A stretch of 64,000 nt of DNA from the NCBI GenBank assembly GCA_019912545.1, contig JAIOIK010000042.1, positions 1-64,000 on the forward strand, read 5' to 3'. Shown here in pieces: positions 59,116 through 64,000 of this stretch; position 1 is the stretch's first letter; every line of letters begins with the position of its first letter. The notes below the pieces were generated by a model, which ran no database searches, was not told the DNA's origin, and saw only the letters and a program-made list of their open reading frames with translations. The position numbers and the translations under genes are program-made. Origin of the DNA: Ignavibacteria bacterium. Its GTDB lineage: Bacteria; Bacteroidota; Ignavibacteria; Tepidaquicellales; OLB5.

Positions 59116-60201
59116 ATGAACAACATCATCTTAAAATCTCGCGGTGCAGTGCAGAATACGAAAAACCGGTTTGAGACTATTCATTTTGATTATAACGACG
59201 AGTCGCTGGAAGAGTACTACGATGAAGACGGCAATATTGAAGTAAGGCGCATTCCCACGCAATTCTTTACCGATCACAGTAAAAGCATTTTGGCTAAAAA
59301 TGATTCACCTGACCTTGGCTTTGATTACAGCATCAATCCCTACCGCGGGTGTGAGCATGGCTGTATATACTGTTATGCCCGCCCAAGTCATGAGTATCTC
59401 GGATTTTCCGCCGGACTGGATTTTGAAACCAAAATTATGATCAAGCCCGATGCCCCAAATCTGCTTGAAGAAGCCTTCCGCAAAAAGTCATGGGTACCGC
59501 AAACGATAATGTTTAGCGGCAATACTGATTGCTATCAACCCGTTGAGCGAAAGCTAGGTATAACGCGGGAGTGTCTTAAGGTATTTCTGGAATTCCGCAA
59601 TCCCGTTGGCATCATCACAAAGAATGCACTCATACAAAGGGATATTGATATACTAAAAGAAATGGCAGAACTGAAGATTGTCAACACGGTTATTTCAGTC
59701 ACAACTCTTAAGCGAGAGCTATCTAGAAAGCTTGAGCCAAGAACATCAGTGCCATCAAAACGCCTTGAGACAATTGAAAAGCTTGCATCTGCCGGTATTC
59801 CCGTTGGCGTAAATGTTGCGCCCATAATACCCGGTTTGAATGACGAAGAGATTCCGGCAATACTCAAAGCCGCTGCCACGAGCGGCGCAAAAACTGCGGG
59901 AAGAACAATTCTGCGGCTCCCATATTCCGTTAAAGAGCTGTTTACCGAATGGATCACTCGCAACTATCCTGAAAAGGCGTCTAAGATACTCACAAGAATT
60001 AAGGATGTTAGAAGCGGTGAGCTATCCAGTGCTGAGTTTGGTGCACGCATGCGAGGCGAAGGCAAGTATGCAGATCATATCCATGACCTCTTCAAAAAAT
60101 GCTGCACGAGGCTTGGACTTAATATGGAGTTCACTCACACAAGGAAAGACCTGTTCCACGTAGCTCATTTGGATAAAAGCCAGGGCGAGTTGTTTGGATA
60201 A
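59116..60201 (+). CDS. SplB/PA0069-like radical SAM protein
   Basis: 'SINPYRGCEHGCIYCYARPSHEYLGFSAGLDFETKIMIK', 'SGNTDCYQPVERKLGITR'. Confidence 0.92.
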   Translation: MNNIILKSRGAVQNTKNRFETIHFDYNDESLEEYYDEDGNIEVRRIPTQFFTDHSKSILAKNDSPDLGFDYSINPYRGCEHGCIYCYARPSHEYLGFSAGLDFETKIMIKPDAPNLLEEAFRKKSWVPQTIMFSGNTDCYQPVERKLGITRECLKVFLEFRNPVGIITKNALIQRDIDILKEMAELKIVNTVISVTTLKRELSRKLEPRTSVPSKRLETIEKLASAGIPVGVNVAPIIPGLNDEEIPAILKAAATSGAKTAGRTILRLPYSVKELFTEWITRNYPEKASKILTRIKDVRSGELSSAEFGARMRGEGKYADHIHDLFKKCCTRLGLNMEFTHTRKDLFHVAHLDKSQGELFG

Positions 60202-60298
60202 TAGATTTTAATATCTCAAATTCTTATTAACACTTTTCATGGATTGATTATTCATCAATTGCTATATTTGAAGAATATTCCGAATTTAAATTTTCATT

Positions 60299-60649
60299 TT
60301 GACAATTATGAATGATGCTTCGAAGTTAAGGCTTGTCAAGTTACTTCATACGCTTATTTGGTTATTCTTCAATGTGGTAATTTTCTATTTGCTCTACGCC
60401 GTAATTGCTGACAAAATTGATAAGTGGGTTTGGATATGCCTTGGCCTGATAATTCTGGAAGGAATTACACTTGCTGTATTTAAGAAAATGTGTCCGGTTA
60501 CACTCATCGCAAGAAAGTATTCTGATTCCGATAAAGATAACTTTGATATTTACTTACCTAACTGGCTGGCACGGCATAATAAGCTTATATATACAATAAT
60601 CGTACTAATAGCAATTGTAATTCTATTTTTCAGGCTTCTTACTAAATAA
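60299..60649 (+). CDS. Small membrane protein of unknown function
   Basis: 116 aa, multiple TM segments, 'CPVTLIARKYSDSDKDNFDIYLPNWLARHNKLIY'. Confidence 0.65.
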   Translation: MTIMNDASKLRLVKLLHTLIWLFFNVVIFYLLYAVIADKIDKWVWICLGLIILEGITLAVFKKMCPVTLIARKYSDSDKDNFDIYLPNWLARHNKLIYTIIVLIAIVILFFRLLTK

Positions 60650-60683
60650 GTAATTTCCTGAATTAATCAAACATAGTTTAAAT

Positions 60684-61208
60684 ATGAAATTCGATCTAAA
60701 TGAATCAATTGATATTCTTAGCCGCACTCCAGCTGTACTTGAAACTCTGTTAAGCGGACTAAGTAACGATTGGCTAAATAATAACGAAGGTGGAGAGTCT
60801 TGGAGTCCGTACGACATTGTTGGCCATCTCATCCACGGCGAAAAGACCGACTGGATACCGCGCATGGAAATTATTCTATCCGATAGCCTTGACAAAAACT
60901 TCTCTCCATTTGATAGATTTGCTCAGAAAACTCAAAGCAAAGGTAAATCATTAAGTGAATTGCTTGAAGAATTTATGACAATAAGAAAGAAAAATATTGA
61001 GAATCTCAAATCAAAAAATTTAACAGCAAGTGATCTTACAAAAACAGGTATTCACCCTGAATTCGGTGAAGTGACTCTTGAACAGCTTTTGGCTACAATG
61101 ACTGTTCATGACCTCGGCCACATTGCGCAAATATCAAGAGTAATGGCTAAGCAGTATTTTGCGGAAGTTGGCCCCTGGAAAGCGTATTTGCCTGTGCTTA
61201 CAAAATAA
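60684..61208 (+). CDS. DinB family protein
   Basis: 'ESWSPYDIVGHLIHGEKTDWIPRM', 'TVHDLGHIAQISRVMAKQY'. Confidence 0.88.
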   Translation: MKFDLNESIDILSRTPAVLETLLSGLSNDWLNNNEGGESWSPYDIVGHLIHGEKTDWIPRMEIILSDSLDKNFSPFDRFAQKTQSKGKSLSELLEEFMTIRKKNIENLKSKNLTASDLTKTGIHPEFGEVTLEQLLATMTVHDLGHIAQISRVMAKQYFAEVGPWKAYLPVLTK

Positions 61209-61305
61209 TTCCTGACTGCACTCCCCGCAAAAGGAAAGTTATTTGGATAAATATATTAAGAAATTTCTGATAAATTGGAGAAATTATTGTAAATTAACTT
61301 ACGAA

Positions 61306-61402
61306 ACCTCACCCCGTCCTCACGGACACCCCTCTCCTATTCCCGCCAAACAGAAACGAGGGACGGCAAGAAACGCCGAAGGAAAGGGGGCAGGGGTGAG
61401 GT
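61306..61402. repeat. Intergenic ACCTCACCCC...GGGGTGAGGT inverted repeat
   Basis: 10-bp perfect terminal arms (61306-61315 / 61393-61402) with C-rich/G-rich halves. Confidence 0.75.
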
Positions 61403-61465
61403 GAGCAGTAGTAATCAATTTAATCTCCAATTATTACAATTTTTAATCAATCTCAACTATAAAAA

Positions 61466-62470
61466 ATGAACAAAGTCCTGATAATTCTTTTTTTTAGCTT
61501 CATAGTTTTTTACGGGTGCAAGGATAATTCCACAAATCCGGTTGTTAACCAGCAGAACATGAAGCTTATTAATACATATAATACTTATGCTTCAACCAAC
61601 GGGGTTTATTTGGCTGCGTTTAATTTCAGGAACTATGCTTTCATTGCTGATGGCTCTGCAGGAATGCAGATACTTGATGTAACTCTAGTAAATACCATCG
61701 ATTCGGTTTCATCATATGATACAGATGGCAGCGCAAATGATATATGTGTTGCGGGAATCAACGGAGATACATATGCATTTATTTCTGATTACAACGGCGG
61801 GTATGTTATTGTTGATATAGATGACCCTGCCAGTCCTTTTTTGCTTGGTACAATTGCAGCCGCAGGTTTTGTTAATACATCTTATGTAGATGCTGTTAAC
61901 AGAATTGCATATGTTGCATTTGCCACGGGACAGGTTTCAATATACGACCTCTCACCTCTTCCTAATATTCCAACTTTCCTTGGCTCTATCAGCATTCCGG
62001 GCGGAAGCGCAAACGGTCTGAGTGTCTCAGGGGATAAGCTTTATATTGCCGGCGGCAATGTCGGAATTGAAATTGTGAATATTGCTAACCCTCAAAATCC
62101 AATAGTACTTTCTGCATTCAACACTCCGGGCAACGCAAGCGGAATAACCGTAAGCACAAACTTTGCTTATGTTGCCGATGCTTCAAACGGCATGCTGGTT
62201 TTGAATGTCAGCAATCCTTCTGCGCCTGTTCAGCTTTCAAGGTTTGCACCAAACGGACAGATACTCGGAGTGGCTGTTAACAACAACAATGTTTTCACTG
62301 CCGATAATGGCTATGGCGTTGAGAATGTGAGTGTTTCTACTCCACAATCACCCACACAGCAGGGATATATACAAACCAATAGCTCAGCGCTTAACATTGT
62401 GTATTTCGGAGGTTATATATACCTGGCAGCGGCCGAAGGCGGCATGGCAATTTTTCAGCCCACTAACTAA
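61466..62470 (+). CDS. LVIVD-repeat-like beta-propeller lipoprotein
   Basis: Lipobox 'FIVFYGCKDN'; repeats such as 'AFIADGSAGMQILDVT', 'YVADASNGMLVLNVSNPSAPVQLS'. Confidence 0.8.
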   Translation: MNKVLIILFFSFIVFYGCKDNSTNPVVNQQNMKLINTYNTYASTNGVYLAAFNFRNYAFIADGSAGMQILDVTLVNTIDSVSSYDTDGSANDICVAGINGDTYAFISDYNGGYVIVDIDDPASPFLLGTIAAAGFVNTSYVDAVNRIAYVAFATGQVSIYDLSPLPNIPTFLGSISIPGGSANGLSVSGDKLYIAGGNVGIEIVNIANPQNPIVLSAFNTPGNASGITVSTNFAYVADASNGMLVLNVSNPSAPVQLSRFAPNGQILGVAVNNNNVFTADNGYGVENVSVSTPQSPTQQGYIQTNSSALNIVYFGGYIYLAAAEGGMAIFQPTN

Positions 62471-62485
62471 TCACGAATTCCCAAA

Positions 62486-64000
62486 TTGACCGGTAAAGAA
62501 AAAGATAAATTAAGTATCGAAGAGCAAGCCGAGCTTCGCAAAAAAGAAATTACCGCTAAACTGAATATTACTCTCAGCACAGAAGAGCCATTTGCTTCGG
62601 TGGATGAATCTGGAAAAACCGAAGACATTCAGAGTACAGTTGATCTTACTAACTCAACAGACTCTATACACTCAAATCACTCAATAGACTCCACACTCAT
62701 TACCGATTTCGACGCACACTTATTCAACAGCGGGACGTTTTACAAAGTATTCGAGAAGTTCGGCGCACAAATAACAGATTATGATGGTGTAAGCGGAGTC
62801 AGATTCACAACATGGGCGCCAAATGCAGAATCAATTAGCGTCATTGGTGAGTTCAACGGATGGGCTGAGAGTGTAAATGAAATGGCAAAAGTTCATAAGA
62901 GCGGCCTGTGGAGTGTATTTATTCCTGAACTCAAAGAGGGCGACACTTATAAATTTTCAATTAAATCAAATGTTGACGGCCAGTATCGAAGAAAAATTGA
63001 TCCATACGCATTCAGAGCTGAAAGACGCCCGAAGAATGCATGCGTTGTTCACAATATCAACAAGTATGAATGGAAAGACTCCACGTGGATTGAAGAGAGA
63101 AACCGAGCAAGGGGTCGTGACCCCTTGGCTTCTACTTATATTGATAAACCGATGAACATCTATGAGCTTCATCTTGGTTCATGGAAAAAGGATTACGATA
63201 ATAAGGATTTCCCTAACGAATGGGGTTACTTAAGTTATGGCCAGCTTGCGCATGAAATTGTTGAGTATGTTAAAAGGATGGGTTACACTCATATTGAGCT
63301 AATGCCGGTTATGGAGCATCCTTTGGATGTTTCGTGGGGCTACCAGGTAACCCATTACTACTCACCCTCAAGCCGCTTTGGCACTCCCGATGATTTCATG
63401 TACTTCGTAGATCATTGCCATCAAAATGGCATTGGTGTGATTCTCGACTGGGTTCCGGCTCACTTCCCTGCTGATGACCATTCGCTAGAATTTTTCGACG
63501 GCAAACAGATATATGCTTACGAGAATCTAAAAAAAGGATTTCATAAAGACTGGAACACTTATGTTTTTGATTATGCACGTCCGCAGGTGATAAATTTTCT
63601 TGTGGCAAATGCTTTATTCTGGCTGGAGAAATATCACATTGACGGACTTCGTGTTGATGCTGTTGCTTCGATGCTTTATCTTGATTACAGCCGCGATCAG
63701 GGCGAGTGGGAGCCTAACATTCATGGCGGCAGGGAAAATCTTGAAGCAGTTGAATTCCTTAAGCACTTAAACGATGTAATACATAAATATCATCTTCACG
63801 CGCTTATGATCGCCGAAGAATCCACAAGCTGGCCGGGAGTTTCGCATACCGTTGCAGAAGGCGGCCTTGGATTCGATATGAAGTGGAACATGGGCTGGAT
63901 GAACGATATACTTCTGTATTTTTCAAAGGACCCTATTCACCGCAAATTTCACCAGGGGAAGATAACTTTTTCCCTGTGGTATGCATTCAGCGAGAATTTT
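62486..64000 (+). CDS. glgB: 1,4-alpha-glucan branching enzyme, truncated by window end (absent from ORF track)
   Basis: Open frame from TTG 62486: 'VRFTTWAPNAESISVIGEFNGW', 'MNIYELHLGSWKK', 'GYTHIELMPVMEHPLDVSWGYQVTHYYSPSSRFGTPDDFMYFVD', 'HIDGLRVDAVASMLYLDY', 'MIAEESTSWPGVS', 'GFDMKWNMGWMND'. Confidence 0.95.
   Translation, partial: MTGKEKDKLSIEEQAELRKKEITAKLNITLSTEEPFASVDESGKTEDIQSTVDLTNSTDSIHSNHSIDSTLITDFDAHLFNSGTFYKVFEKFGAQITDYDGVSGVRFTTWAPNAESISVIGEFNGWAESVNEMAKVHKSGLWSVFIPELKEGDTYKFSIKSNVDGQYRRKIDPYAFRAERRPKNACVVHNINKYEWKDSTWIEERNRARGRDPLASTYIDKPMNIYELHLGSWKKDYDNKDFPNEWGYLSYGQLAHEIVEYVKRMGYTHIELMPVMEHPLDVSWGYQVTHYYSPSSRFGTPDDFMYFVDHCHQNGIGVILDWVPAHFPADDHSLEFFDGKQIYAYENLKKGFHKDWNTYVFDYARPQVINFLVANALFWLEKYHIDGLRVDAVASMLYLDYSRDQGEWEPNIHGGRENLEAVEFLKHLNDVIHKYHLHALMIAEESTSWPGVSHTVAEGGLGFDMKWNMGWMNDILLYFSKDPIHRKFHQGKITFSLWYAFSENF
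63108..63127. repeat. In-frame palindromic element inside glgB (CAAGGGGTC-GT-GACCCCTTG)
   Basis: 19/20 match to the reverse complement of the core of 3504-3531; encodes part of RNRARGRDPLAST. Confidence 0.82.

Noticed and set aside
62877-63155. 92-aa plus-strand ORF called in the track near the window end
   Set aside because: Out of frame within glgB, whose own frame is open from 62486 to the window end and carries family motifs.

Overview
This 64 kb window reads as a mostly housekeeping chromosomal segment of a T9SS-bearing Bacteroidota/Ignavibacteria-like bacterium. The lineage is inferred from a 2212-aa SprA-like protein, two proteins with 'NYPNPFNP'-type C-terminal sorting domains, and frequent TTG starts. 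Recognisable genes include pepT, an nhaD-like antiporter, an isolated nuoM, sprA, a SemiSWEET, secD/secF, purA, ubiE/menG, a LolC/E-type permease, prfB, a xerC/D-type recombinase, a tldE/tldD pair, topA, smg, ybeY, ctpA, tspO, deoC, two full aldehyde dehydrogenases plus one degenerate one, folD, prmA, ppx/gppA, marC, an oligopeptide-binding lipoprotein, and a 3'-truncated glgB that runs off the window and is missing from the ORF track. There are three tRNAs (Arg-TCT, His-GTG, Lys-CTT) and one tRNA-derived pseudo-copy. I found no CRISPR array, prophage or obvious defence island. The most interesting signal is a set of short palindromic elements of about 19-33 nt. They sit nested inside other repeats, inside a terminator stem, in place of the anticodon arm of a pseudo-tRNA, and in frame inside glgB. 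For two of them a second copy of the host repeat within this window shows the uninterrupted 'empty site'. Other notable points are a classic RF2 programmed +1 frameshift that the ORF track misses, a frameshifted RelE-like toxin, a split ALDH16-like pair near deoC, a bacilliredoxin-like protein without the expected cysteine, and a TldD with a Tat-like signal. All calls come from reading the sequence; no database search was run.
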